Below are positions 1 through 9,102 of a stretch of DNA of 64,000 nt, in pieces (within the stretch, counting starts at the first letter, position 1; the number at the start of each line of letters is the position of its first letter). Both the position numbers and the translations under genes were made by a program. Where the stretch lies: assembly GCF_002165575.1 (NCBI RefSeq), contig NZ_MXQF01000024.1, forward strand, positions 1 through 64,000, in the 5' to 3' direction. Below the pieces are notes generated by a model. The model did no database searches. It was given only the letters and a program-made list of their open reading frames with translations, and was not told the DNA's origin. The stretch is from Pseudoalteromonas sp. A601 (GTDB lineage Bacteria > Pseudomonadota > Gammaproteobacteria > Enterobacterales > Alteromonadaceae).

Positions 1-236
1 ATAGATCATCAATTAAATGTGTTTGGTATAAACTCTCTGAAAGACGAGCCTTTTCGGTTGCACAAATACTCACTCAGCAATACGGTATTAGCCCAAGCAG
101 AGTTAAATCTTTGGGGTACGGAACTGATCTGCCAAAAATACAGGAAATATCTGTACGTGCAAATGCTGCTAACCGGCGCATAGAGGCCATCATAACAGAT
201 ACTAGCGGCAGTTTAGCTGCAAGCAATGGATTCTAA
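1..236 (+). CDS. OmpA-family outer-membrane protein, C-terminal end (partial)
   Basis: The 5' end lies outside the window; the open frame runs in frame 3 to a TAA at 234-236. The visible 77 residues fit the end of an OmpA-type peptidoglycan-binding domain: LSERRAFSVAQ, then YGISPSRV, GYGTDLPK and ANRRIEAII, followed by a short tail. Such domains hold outer-membrane proteins to the cell wall. The gene ends 46 bases before a type I secretion ABC transporter gene in the same direction, so it is probably part of the same adhesin-export operon, where OmpA-like proteins are common. Family assignment is firm; the specific role is inferred from context. Confidence 0.8.
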   Translation, partial: RSSIKCVWYKLSERRAFSVAQILTQQYGISPSRVKSLGYGTDLPKIQEISVRANAANRRIEAIITDTSGSLAASNGF

Positions 237-282
237 TTAAGTTAATTAGTTCTGCAAACTGAATTACAACGTTGGTCATTAC

Positions 283-2421
283 ATGGAAATAGATGATGTA
301 ACAAGCCATGGTGGCGTGTTGGTAGATTGCCTTGCAATTTTATGCCATTGCCATGGTCGCGAGTTCTCCCGTGAAACTTTATTAAGCGGCTTACCCCTTG
401 AGCAAGGCAACCTCACTCCGTCAGGTTTTTCGAGGGCTGCAAAGCGTATAGGTTTTAAAACAAAAGTGGTTAATAAACCACTTGTTAAAATAAACGCTGC
501 GTTATTACCCGCTATATTATTACTTAGCGATAATCAAGCTTGCGTTGTGACCTCTGTAGACACAGATACTGCAATGGTAGAGGTAATTTACCCTGAATTG
601 AGTGACTCAGCAGTACACATAAGTATTGAAGAGCTAAGTCAAAACACCACTGATATTATTATCTATGCACAACCCGAGTTTGCCTTCGACGCTCGTTCGC
701 CGGTCTTACAAAAGCTCTCTAAAGATGGTTGGTTTTGGGGTGTCATAAAAGAGTGTCGATCACTTTATAAAGACGTGATTATATCAGCTGTTGCCCTCGG
801 GTTATTGTCTGTTGCCATGCCATTATTTGTAATGAACGTATACGACCGAGTTGTGCCAAATCAAGCAGTTGAAACATTATGGGTATTAGCAATTGGTGTT
901 TTAATCGCCCTCACAGCTGACTTTGCTCTGCGCCTAGTACGAAGCTATTTTGTCGAACTTGCTGCCAGCAGAATTGATGTCAAAGTATCGGCGGTGATCA
1001 TGGAGCGTGTACTCGGCATGAAGTTAAAAAACAGGCCGACCTCAGCAGGATCATTTGCAAGTAATATTCAATCATTTGAAGCTGTAAGAAGCTTTTTTAG
1101 CTCAGTTACGTTAATCGCCTTGGTGGACCTTCCGTTTGTACTTTTATACATCACCGTTATTGCGATAATCGGCGTCCCCCTGAGCATTCCTATTATCGTT
1201 GGTGCTTTGCTACTACTCTTTTACGCGTTAGCAGCACACCGAAAATTAGAAGCACTTTCAGAGCAAACCATGAAAGCCAGCTCAATGCGAAATGCAACCT
1301 TGGTTGAAAGCATCACCAATATTGAAGACGTGAAAAGCTTTCATAGCGAATGTAAAACCCAGTCTATCTGGGAAAAATCGACCATTTTTATTGCCCGTGT
1401 AAACGCACAAAGTAGGCTTATATCAGGATCTATTTCAACAACCGCAGCATGGGTGCAGCAATCAGTGGGAGTGATCATTATGATCATCGGTGTTCATTTA
1501 GTAATTAACGGCGATCTCACTCAAGGCGGCTTAATTGCAGCTTACTTATTGTCATCGAGGGCAATGGGCCCTATCGGGCAATCTGCCGCCGTTTTGGCCC
1601 AATTTCATCATGCGGCAATCGCAATGCATTCACTCAATGAAATTATGGAACATGAAGTAGAACGTCCACCGGGAAAGCATTGGTTGAGCCACCCTGTTTT
1701 AAGAGGCGATATTCAATTTAAAGATGTACGCTTTAAATATTCTGATGAAAGTAATGACGCACTCTCAGGAATAAATTTAAGTATAAAAGCAGGTGAAAAA
1801 GTAGCTATTTTAGGGCGTAATGGCTCAGGTAAAAGTACCTTAGAAAAACTTATTTTAGGATTATACGAACCAACCGCCGGATCGATAGCTGTGGATAATA
1901 CGGATATCCACCAAATAGACCCAGCTGAATTACGCCACAATATTGGCTACGTACCGCAAACCGTTTCTTTGTTCTATGGCACCTTAAAAGACAATATAAC
2001 TTTAAGTGCTTGGCATGCTAGAGACGAGCAAATTATCTCTGCATGCGAACAAAGCCAGCTATTTGATTTAATTAACTCCCACCCTGACGGCTTTGATTTA
2101 CAGGTCGGCGAACAAGGCCGGTTATTATCTGGTGGCCAACGCCAAGCCGTAGGTATCGCAAGAGCGCTTATAAATGATCCACCAATACTTATTTTGGATG
2201 AACCAACCTCTGCGTTGGATCATGCCAGCGAAGCAAGAATTATCGCAAACCTGAAACAACACAGTGCGGAAAAAACCCTTATAGTTGTTACACATAGAAC
2301 CTCTCTACTGGAACTTGTTGATCGGGTGATTGTATTAGACAACGGTAAAATAGTTGCAGATGGCCCTAAAGACAAAGTTATCGCATCATTAAATAACAGA
2401 CCTGTGGAGCGTGCTTCATGA
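283..2421 (+). CDS. Type I secretion ABC transporter (LapB-like permease/ATPase)
   Basis: An inner-membrane ABC exporter that would energise one-step secretion of a large adhesin through a tripartite channel. Residues 1-140 are a C39-peptidase-like domain; a Cys is present in DCLAIL but I see no convincing catalytic His, so it probably docks substrate without cutting it, as in LapB/HlyB. A membrane domain with several hydrophobic helices covers about 165-440. The nucleotide-binding domain has Walker A GRNGSGKS (about 511), signature LLSGGQRQ (about 614), Walker B LILDEPTS (about 637) and the H-loop VVTHR (about 668). Length (712) is normal for the family. The last four bases overlap the next gene (ATGA). 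The substrate is not in the window; the lapG-lapD pair nearby argues for a LapA-type adhesin. Confidence 0.92.
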   Translation: MEIDDVTSHGGVLVDCLAILCHCHGREFSRETLLSGLPLEQGNLTPSGFSRAAKRIGFKTKVVNKPLVKINAALLPAILLLSDNQACVVTSVDTDTAMVEVIYPELSDSAVHISIEELSQNTTDIIIYAQPEFAFDARSPVLQKLSKDGWFWGVIKECRSLYKDVIISAVALGLLSVAMPLFVMNVYDRVVPNQAVETLWVLAIGVLIALTADFALRLVRSYFVELAASRIDVKVSAVIMERVLGMKLKNRPTSAGSFASNIQSFEAVRSFFSSVTLIALVDLPFVLLYITVIAIIGVPLSIPIIVGALLLLFYALAAHRKLEALSEQTMKASSMRNATLVESITNIEDVKSFHSECKTQSIWEKSTIFIARVNAQSRLISGSISTTAAWVQQSVGVIIMIIGVHLVINGDLTQGGLIAAYLLSSRAMGPIGQSAAVLAQFHHAAIAMHSLNEIMEHEVERPPGKHWLSHPVLRGDIQFKDVRFKYSDESNDALSGINLSIKAGEKVAILGRNGSGKSTLEKLILGLYEPTAGSIAVDNTDIHQIDPAELRHNIGYVPQTVSLFYGTLKDNITLSAWHARDEQIISACEQSQLFDLINSHPDGFDLQVGEQGRLLSGGQRQAVGIARALINDPPILILDEPTSALDHASEARIIANLKQHSAEKTLIVVTHRTSLLELVDRVIVLDNGKIVADGPKDKVIASLNNRPVERAS

Positions 2422-3839
2422 GTGACAAAAAACCACCTCTAGAACAACGTTCATTTGAATCGATGGGTCGTGCTATTGAAGCATCAAAAGGTCGCAAACC
2501 TTCCATATTTAATGGTTTATTTAAAAACTGGTTATCACCACCTAACAGCCAAGATTGGGTGGTCGATGCGCAATGGGAAAAAATGCAACAACAACCCGCG
2601 CGGGCACGGCTACTGCTGTACTTAATTTGTTTAAGTATACTGCTATTGATTGTTTGGTCTGCATTTGCAAGTTTAGATGAAGTAGCTCGTGGTGAGGGCC
2701 GAGTTATCCCTTCGAATAAGTTACAGCTGATTCAATCTTATGATGGCGGTATGGTTGAACAAATTAATGTACGCGAAGGGCAAATAGTAAACGTTGGCGA
2801 TGTATTAATTAAAATAGACCCAACCCGATATATATCAAGTTTTCGTGAAAACCAGTCTAAAGTACAATCTCTCAGTGCCAAAGTAGCAAGATTAAAAGCG
2901 CTAACCCAAAAGCAGCCGTTAACTTTCGACGAGCAATTAAAAGCGGACTCTCCCAACGCTGTGATCCATGAGGAAGCGCTATATCTCAGTAACAAAGAAG
3001 AGCTAGACCAACAAGTCACTATTCATAAACGCCAGTTAGAACAACGTCGTCAAGATCATATTGAAGCGCAAGCCGCACTTAAGCAACATACTGACGCTCT
3101 AAGGTTAATCTATCGTGAGTTACAAGTGACCCGCCCACTATTAAAGTCGGGCGCAGTGTCTGATATAGACATCATTCGTTTAGAGCGACAAGCCGTTGAG
3201 CTAAAAGGCGAAATAAGTAGAACGAAAGCAGTAATAAATCGCAGTTTATCTGCGATTAATGAAGCTAAAAATAAAGTAACTGAGGTTGAGCTGGTCATGA
3301 TAAATCGTTGGAATAACGAATTATCAGAAGCACTACTGCGCCTTGAGTCGATAAAAGAAACCGAGTCAGGACTCGCAGATAAAGTAACTCAGACTGAAAT
3401 AAAATCCCCAGTAAATGGCACTGTACAACGCTTAATGGTCAACACTGTTGGCGGAATTTTACAACCCGGCAGTGAAGTACTAGAAATAGTCCCCCTTGAT
3501 GACCAATTAATTGTAGAAGCTAAAATCCCCCCTAAAGACATCGCATTTTTGCGCCCTGGCCAAGCGGCAATGATAAAATTTAGTGCATATGATTTTGCCA
3601 TTTACGGTGGTCTCAATGCCCAAGTTATGCAGATCAGCGCTGATACAATCACAGATGAACGTGACAACACCTTTTACTTGGTGCAATTAAAAACCAATAA
3701 AAACCAATTTGCCGACGACCTAACCATTATTCCTGGTATGACTACTCAGGTTGACATCATTACGGGCAAAAAAACCGTTTTAGAATACTTACTCAAACCT
3801 GTTTTACGGGCTACTTCATTAGCTATGACTGAACGCTAA
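2418..3839 (+). CDS. HlyD-family membrane fusion protein of type I secretion (LapC-like)
   Basis: Periplasmic adaptor that links the ABC transporter to an outer-membrane TolC-type channel. The protein has a cytoplasmic N-terminus, one transmembrane helix at about 62-82 (LLLYLICLSILLLIVWSAF), a lipoyl-like half motif (GRVIPSNKLQLIQSYDGG), a long helical hairpin rich in Lys, Glu, Gln and Arg, and then the second lipoyl half (IKSPVNGTVQRLMVNTVGG) and beta-barrel domain. Length of 473 is typical. Translation is coupled to the upstream transporter by a 4-base overlap. A TolC partner is not present downstream and must be encoded elsewhere. Confidence 0.92.
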   Translation: MSDKKPPLEQRSFESMGRAIEASKGRKPSIFNGLFKNWLSPPNSQDWVVDAQWEKMQQQPARARLLLYLICLSILLLIVWSAFASLDEVARGEGRVIPSNKLQLIQSYDGGMVEQINVREGQIVNVGDVLIKIDPTRYISSFRENQSKVQSLSAKVARLKALTQKQPLTFDEQLKADSPNAVIHEEALYLSNKEELDQQVTIHKRQLEQRRQDHIEAQAALKQHTDALRLIYRELQVTRPLLKSGAVSDIDIIRLERQAVELKGEISRTKAVINRSLSAINEAKNKVTEVELVMINRWNNELSEALLRLESIKETESGLADKVTQTEIKSPVNGTVQRLMVNTVGGILQPGSEVLEIVPLDDQLIVEAKIPPKDIAFLRPGQAAMIKFSAYDFAIYGGLNAQVMQISADTITDERDNTFYLVQLKTNKNQFADDLTIIPGMTTQVDIITGKKTVLEYLLKPVLRATSLAMTER

Positions 3840-3870
3840 GTCAGCCTGACATTCTAAATCTGGAGTAAAA

Positions 3871-4458
3871 ATGCGATTACACCTATTTATTAGCGAGAAA
3901 GAACTGACTTCTCCTCATTGGAAAAATGCTTACCCTGATTGTGCGATAAAACATATAGCGCCAAAGCATATCACTGCTGATAGTGTGATCTGGATATTAG
4001 CTGGTATACCTCAATGGTTAGAATTAGTTAAAAAATACAGCCAAAACCGTATTCCGGTAATCGTCATGGCCAGAGAGTTAGATATTAATGAGCTCGGGGC
4101 TGCTTTGCAGATGGGTGCTAGGGGCTATATTGAAGCCTTTGCCAGTCAAATAATCATTGAGCAAGTTGCCGACACCATTCTCAGTGGTGGTATATGGCTT
4201 CCAGGTCAGTTACTGTCTAATTTAGTTGGCGCACTATCAAATCAGCCTGTTAATTATAAACATGATTGCGACCTAGACAGCCTAACAAAAAGAGAGCGTC
4301 AGGTTGTAGACATTGTGGTAACTGGTGCCACTAATAAACAAGTGGCCAATCAACTAAACATAACTGAACGCACAGTCAAAGAGCATATGAGTTCTGTGTT
4401 TAATAAGCTCAAGGTACGCGACAGAATGCACCTTATGCTCGCGGTTAAAGGGGGTTGA
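3871..4458 (+). CDS. LuxR-family regulator with degenerate receiver domain
   Basis: A DNA-binding regulator placed directly after the secretion genes, with a good ribosome site (GGAG, 3861-3864). The C-terminal 60 residues are a clear LuxR/NarL helix-turn-helix: LTKRERQVVDIVVTGATNK, then NITERTVKEHMSSVFNKL. The N-terminal 125 residues resemble a response-regulator receiver at its end (PVIVMARELD, GALQMGARGYIEA), but no phospho-accepting Asp is visible where strand 3 should end (VIWILAGIP). It therefore probably does not respond to ordinary phosphorylation. From its position it may control the adhesin or its secretion genes, or biofilm formation; that is inference. Confidence 0.85.
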   Translation: MRLHLFISEKELTSPHWKNAYPDCAIKHIAPKHITADSVIWILAGIPQWLELVKKYSQNRIPVIVMARELDINELGAALQMGARGYIEAFASQIIIEQVADTILSGGIWLPGQLLSNLVGALSNQPVNYKHDCDLDSLTKRERQVVDIVVTGATNKQVANQLNITERTVKEHMSSVFNKLKVRDRMHLMLAVKGG

Positions 4459-4478
4459 CAGGCAAGCTATGATTAGGT

Positions 4479-6467
4479 TTACTTTTTACGTTCCATACCC
4501 GCCGCATCAACAGGTTGCGAAACCACACCGTCAAAACCAAGAGACTGAAGCATAGCTAAATCATCAGGATTACTCACACCTTCTGCAATCACCTTAATAC
4601 CAAGCGAATGAGCCATTGCACACATTCCTCTTAAGAAAGTTTGGTTATCTTGGCTATAACTAATATTGTGACCATAGATACTGTCTATTTTTATCATTTC
4701 AAGGCCAAGCTCTTGTAATTTATCAAGTTTAGTGAACGCAGAACCAACCCGTTTTAGTGAGACTTTAGCCCCCATACTGTTCACCTGCCCGCAAAAGTCT
4801 CTAAATACAGCCAGTTCAGCTACCGCAATACTCTCTTTTACATCAAAACAAATATGTTTAGCTAAATTAGGAAATGCTAACAAGTAAGTCAGAATAGCGG
4901 CGAGCGCGCTATCATCTAATAGCGTTTCTTCGGATATTTCCACTGATATAAGCTTTAAATCTTCACGTTCATCAAACACCCTCACTAAATATTTAATGAT
5001 CCCCCAATCTAATCGCGCCAGTAATTTTAATCGCTTAGCCCACTGGTAATAAAAGCCCGAGCGATAAAGTTCGCCGTTTAACAATAAGTTCAAGGTTAGT
5101 TGGTTGTGTAATAACTTACCGCTAAAACTGGTAACAGGGTAAAGCATAACATCGAGATCATCGTTATCTAATGCTTTTTCAATAGCTGAACGCCAGCTAT
5201 CAGCACTATCAAATAACTCATTTTTGTTTTTATTATCGGTAAATTTAGCTTGTGTTGATTTATCACTTGATGCGATTTTGAGTAAGTCATCAACGCGCTT
5301 TAATAAAGTAAAGCGAGTATCTTTACTCTCAATAAATGTGCAACTGTGAGGCAGAGCTAAATCAACACTCTGATATTCAGATACTAATGTTTTGTGCAGC
5401 CGTAAAACCCGATCACTAAGCAATTGTAAATCTTCAACATCGGTAAATAACACCGTAAAATCTGTATGGGACATACGGGCAATATGGTTTTCAGAGAAAC
5501 GATCTTCATTTTCTTCTAAAAACAGGATCAAGGTCTTAGTAAAACGCCTTACAAAATTAACCATTTCAACACGGCCAAGCTGTTCACTTATCTGATCAAG
5601 ATTCATTACTCGAAATAAAAATAAAGCGCCATGAGCATGATCTTCAGACTGTTTTAAATGAGCTTCTAAAGTGGCAGAAAAATACTCCCGATTGGCCAAG
5701 CCAGTTAATTCATCATGTTGGCTTTTAAATCTAAACTCTTCAAGACGCTTATTATCTTCTTTTATAATTTTACTAAAACGAGCAGATAGCAGGTTCATTG
5801 AGCTAACAAGACGAGCAAACTCATAAGTATTTGGCACTTTTGATTTTATAAAACGCTTATTACCCAGTTCATTTGCTTGATACACTACATCATCAAGTGG
5901 ACGTAGTATTTTTGACAGAAAATAGCTACTTGCAATACATGCGACAATCGCGACAATTAAAAAACTAAAGAACAACCTTACCGCACTTTGCCATAGTGCC
6001 TGTTCAGTATATTGACTATGACTTTCTAAATACACAGTACCAAACTGGCTCCAACCATCATTAATCTGAGACACCCCCGGCGCTACATTTAAGTGATAAA
6101 GATGATGAAACCAATCTGGTGTTGAAGTATCAAAATCACCAGAAAACTCGCGTTTTACAATCACCTCCCCAGCAGGGTTTTGTAATTCAATGCGTTGGTA
6201 ATGGCCCGTATCAAAAGTTGCCGAAATAAGCAATTCTAAGCTCACAGGATCTTTATCTAACTGACTCACCATTAAGGCTAAACTGTTCGCGTTATCCACG
6301 TTTTTTAAATACAACTGAGACGAAAAATAGTCCTTTGCCGAGTAAGTACTTATTAACAAGCTGCTAATAAACCCTACTAATATCACCATAAGAATGGCAA
6401 ACCAGAGCTCTTGACGAAGCGTGATACTACTTTTTTTATTACGCTTAAATAAGGAAAATAATGCCAT
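4479..6467 (-). CDS. lapD: LapD-like c-di-GMP receptor with degenerate GGDEF and EAL domains
   Basis: An inner-membrane protein that, in the known Lap system, binds cyclic di-GMP through its EAL domain and then holds the periplasmic protease LapG inactive, keeping the adhesin on the cell surface. Here two membrane helices (about 20-42 and 165-188) flank a periplasmic LapD_MoxY-type domain. HAMP follows, then a GGDEF domain with SHTDF in place of the active-site motif, and an EAL domain with MLYPVTS in place of EAL-type catalytic residues. Both enzymes are thus expected to be inactive. I chose the ATG that overlaps the lapG stop codon (TAATG); a GTG six bases further upstream is possible. It is co-transcribed with lapG and converges on the regulator gene. 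Confidence 0.9.
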   Translation of the reverse strand: MALFSLFKRNKKSSITLRQELWFAILMVILVGFISSLLISTYSAKDYFSSQLYLKNVDNANSLALMVSQLDKDPVSLELLISATFDTGHYQRIELQNPAGEVIVKREFSGDFDTSTPDWFHHLYHLNVAPGVSQINDGWSQFGTVYLESHSQYTEQALWQSAVRLFFSFLIVAIVACIASSYFLSKILRPLDDVVYQANELGNKRFIKSKVPNTYEFARLVSSMNLLSARFSKIIKEDNKRLEEFRFKSQHDELTGLANREYFSATLEAHLKQSEDHAHGALFLFRVMNLDQISEQLGRVEMVNFVRRFTKTLILFLEENEDRFSENHIARMSHTDFTVLFTDVEDLQLLSDRVLRLHKTLVSEYQSVDLALPHSCTFIESKDTRFTLLKRVDDLLKIASSDKSTQAKFTDNKNKNELFDSADSWRSAIEKALDNDDLDVMLYPVTSFSGKLLHNQLTLNLLLNGELYRSGFYYQWAKRLKLLARLDWGIIKYLVRVFDEREDLKLISVEISEETLLDDSALAAILTYLLAFPNLAKHICFDVKESIAVAELAVFRDFCGQVNSMGAKVSLKRVGSAFTKLDKLQELGLEMIKIDSIYGHNISYSQDNQTFLRGMCAMAHSLGIKVIAEGVSNPDDLAMLQSLGFDGVVSQPVDAAGMERKK

Positions 6468-7192
6468 TACCACATAACTCCTTCTCTTTGTGTTTGCTCT
6501 AATATCCGACGCCAGCGCGACAATCGCGCAGTCGGATTTGCAACACTTTTAGTTGAATTGTTCGCCCACAATCCTTGGCTATTAAAGCTAAATACAGGGC
6601 TTAAATCTGTGCGTTTTGCCGCAGGTAATACCTTGGTAATTAAACTATCTAAAATCATCGGCTGAGCATTAGGCGTCACAAAGTAACCTAATACCATGTG
6701 AGCCTGCGATCTGTTTGAACGTGGGCCACCTATTTGTGCTTTTACATAAATAAGTCGCAATTTATTATCATCAATACCCAGTGCTCTGAGGCTAATATAT
6801 TTAGCAATGGCATAATCTTCACAATCACCTAAACCTTTACCTAGCGTTTCAAGTGGAGTCGCCCAGTAATCTTTTTGTTGCCACAGTTGGATGTCGGTGC
6901 GGTAACGCAGGTTGCGAGCAAAAAAATCGTTCACAATTAAAATTTTTTGTTGTTCTGATTTGTTTTGAGTTTGCACTAACATGGTTTGCCAGCTTCGTGC
7001 TACTGGCAGTCTTGTAGGACCAAACTGTTGATTCATTTGCTGAAAAAAAACATTGAACTGGATAGGTAGGCGAGCAGCAAAAACCAAGCTATTAGCGAGT
7101 AAAACTAACAATAACCCACGCCATATATAGCCTTGGTAGCCCGTCGACCAAACACGAGCTCGCTTTATAAAAGCGTACATAGGCTTGGCCAT
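6467..7192 (-). CDS. lapG: LapG-like periplasmic cysteine protease (transglutaminase-like BTLCP family)
   Basis: In the Lap system this protease trims the N-terminal retention module of a LapA-type adhesin and so releases the cell from the surface when cyclic di-GMP is low. The catalytic triad is visible: Cys124 in LGDCEDYAIA, His165 in QAHMVLGY and Asp182 in MILDSL. A hydrophobic N-terminal segment at about 24-40 (WRGLLLVLLANSLVFAA) serves as signal or anchor for export. The gene is followed at once by lapD, with a one-base overlap of stop and start. The pairing of the two genes makes the assignment secure. An adhesin with the matching TAAG or PAAG-type cleavage site should be encoded outside the window. 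Confidence 0.92.
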   Translation of the reverse strand: MAKPMYAFIKRARVWSTGYQGYIWRGLLLVLLANSLVFAARLPIQFNVFFQQMNQQFGPTRLPVARSWQTMLVQTQNKSEQQKILIVNDFFARNLRYRTDIQLWQQKDYWATPLETLGKGLGDCEDYAIAKYISLRALGIDDNKLRLIYVKAQIGGPRSNRSQAHMVLGYFVTPNAQPMILDSLITKVLPAAKRTDLSPVFSFNSQGLWANNSTKSVANPTARLSRWRRILEQTQREGVMW

Positions 7193-7299
7193 TGCATAAT
7201 TAATAAAAAGTAATTGTTACCTTGTCGTATCACAGCTTTCGATCAAAAAGAATTGTTAAATCAAGCATAGCACCCACAGGTAAATATGAGATATTTTGC

Positions 7300-7752
7300 T
7301 TAGTAGTAAGTAACTTTTTTCACTTCTCTTGGTTTGATCTCACCTATGTATAAATCATGTACGCGTTTCATATCAAGCCTAAGCTCCGTTGCGTAGCTGT
7401 CGCCAACAGGGTAGCTTTTTACTACTTGCGCGCCTTTAATGACGCCTTGTACTTGGCTTTGTAATTGATCGTTTTGCGCAATACTGCCTTGCACCGTTGT
7501 GCCAGCGGTAATTTTTTGCCCATATACTTGCTCTGCAAGCTCACGATACGCTTCAAGCTTTGACGCTTTTAACGCCATTAACGAACGCTGTGACTCGTTA
7601 TCGCCTGGTTGGGCACTGATTGGGGCGTAGCCTATCGCCTTAAGTACTGGGTAACTATCAGGCTCTATATATTTATATTCAACATGTTTATCAAAAATGC
7701 TACTGCAACCAGATAAACTTAAAGTTGCTAAAATAAAAAGGACTATACGCAT
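7300..7752 (-). CDS. flgP: LPP20-family outer-membrane lipoprotein, FlgP-like
   Basis: A 150-residue lipoprotein with a signal peptide and lipobox LSGC (Cys16). The body contains the LPP20-type pattern: ALKASKLEAYRELAEQVYGQKITAGTTVQG, seen here as consecutive pieces, then VKSYPVGDSYATELRLDM. FlgP is an outer-membrane protein of the Vibrio-type flagellar basal structure needed for motility. The divergent flgT gene 160 bases away supports this identity. In Vibrio flgP follows flgO; no flgO is found here, and upstream sequence on this strand goes straight into the flgT promoter region. A non-flagellar LPP20 protein remains possible. Confidence 0.78.
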   Translation of the reverse strand: MRIVLFILATLSLSGCSSIFDKHVEYKYIEPDSYPVLKAIGYAPISAQPGDNESQRSLMALKASKLEAYRELAEQVYGQKITAGTTVQGSIAQNDQLQSQVQGVIKGAQVVKSYPVGDSYATELRLDMKRVHDLYIGEIKPREVKKVTYY

Positions 7753-7911
7753 AGGAGCTCACGTTAAAGTAAATGGTTTAATAGTCGCAATGAATGCATG
7801 ATCAATGCCATGTTCTTGCTTTACTCTCGTATTTAAAACAATTGGTATAGTCCTTGCGTAATACATGCATATTAAAGGTAATTAACCAATATTTTGGCGT
7901 GGGATCTTACG

Positions 7912-9102
7912 ATGAAAAAACTATTAACATGCGTTGTTACAGCTGCGACTTGGCTTGCATTGAGCGTAAGTCCCTGTGTAAATGCACAATGGTTTGAATC
8001 TACCGGCCATGCCAGCATTAAAAATAATGATATAGCCAAAGCTAAATCTGTCGCTATAAAAGATGCCATAACTCAAGCACTGGTGTTTTCAGGGGCCCGC
8101 GTTAGTTCAATGCAAACCCTTGTAGATGGCGTACTTACCCAAGATCAGCTAAAAATAAACAGCCATGGTGAAATACAAAAAATTGAAATGATCAGCGAAG
8201 ACAGGCACGGCGATCAATTTGCAATCACCCTACGTTTAGATATTTTTCCAGAGCAAGAGCAGTGCCCGGCCAGCAACTTCAACAAGTTTGTTGCAATTAC
8301 GCAAACCCAACTTAAACACCGTGAACAAGCTAGAATGGGTCAAATTTTTGACATCAATAAAGCCACTAGCGAAAACCTGTATAACACGTTAAACGAATCA
8401 CCAATAAGTACGCGCCCTACCGCTTATTTTAACTACCCTATTCGTGTAAGTGAGTTTTTTACTCAACAATACGATTACAGCAACGCTCTACTTGAAGAAA
8501 TTGCCTCTCGTAGTAATTCACAATATGTATTACTGAGTCAAATAGTTGATATATCAAATAGTGATAAACTCAATAATAGCTACGCTTTTTGGCAAGATGA
8601 AACCTATAAGCGCGCATACAATGTTGATTTTGTATTATTTGATGGCATCACCTACGAACGACTCTGGCAAAAGAACTATCGTGGTCAAGGTATTTGGCCA
8701 TTTGAAAAAACTGATTTAATTGATGTATATAGCGAAAAGTTTTGGGGCTCAGACTACGGGCAAACCATTGTTGATATAAACCAAACCCTCAGCTATGACC
8801 TACAAGCAGCCATGGCATGCCTTGAAACCCAAGGTAAGATATTACATATTGAAAACGACAAACTAATCATTAACCTTGGTAAAGCACACGGCCTTGAAAA
8901 AGGGCAAATATTAAATATTGCCCATCATAATTACCTAACCGATGCTGCGGGTAATAAAATGCCTAATTTCATTATCACACTTAACCAAGTGCAAGTTGAA
9001 CAGGTGTATCAACAAAGCGCTGTAACCATGAGTGTTGATAAACAACCTTTACCAAATATTCAGATTAACGACATTGTAGAGCTTGCTAAACAATCGCTTT
9101 AG
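7912..9102 (+). CDS. flgT: Flagellar assembly protein FlgT
   Basis: FlgT forms the H ring around the basal body of sodium-driven Vibrio-type flagella and helps build the motor. The protein starts with a signal peptide ending at about VNAQ, followed by the FlgT N-terminal domain (WFESTGHASI, then AKSVAIKDAITQAL), a middle domain and a C-terminal domain (ILNIAHHNYLTDAAG). I chose the ATG at 7912, preceded by GGGA, since an upstream TTG would put extra residues before a good signal peptide. Length of 396 is close to the family norm. The 3' end overlaps the convergent oxyR gene by 17 bases. Confidence 0.85.
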   Translation: MKKLLTCVVTAATWLALSVSPCVNAQWFESTGHASIKNNDIAKAKSVAIKDAITQALVFSGARVSSMQTLVDGVLTQDQLKINSHGEIQKIEMISEDRHGDQFAITLRLDIFPEQEQCPASNFNKFVAITQTQLKHREQARMGQIFDINKATSENLYNTLNESPISTRPTAYFNYPIRVSEFFTQQYDYSNALLEEIASRSNSQYVLLSQIVDISNSDKLNNSYAFWQDETYKRAYNVDFVLFDGITYERLWQKNYRGQGIWPFEKTDLIDVYSEKFWGSDYGQTIVDINQTLSYDLQAAMACLETQGKILHIENDKLIINLGKAHGLEKGQILNIAHHNYLTDAAGNKMPNFIITLNQVQVEQVYQQSAVTMSVDKQPLPNIQINDIVELAKQSL

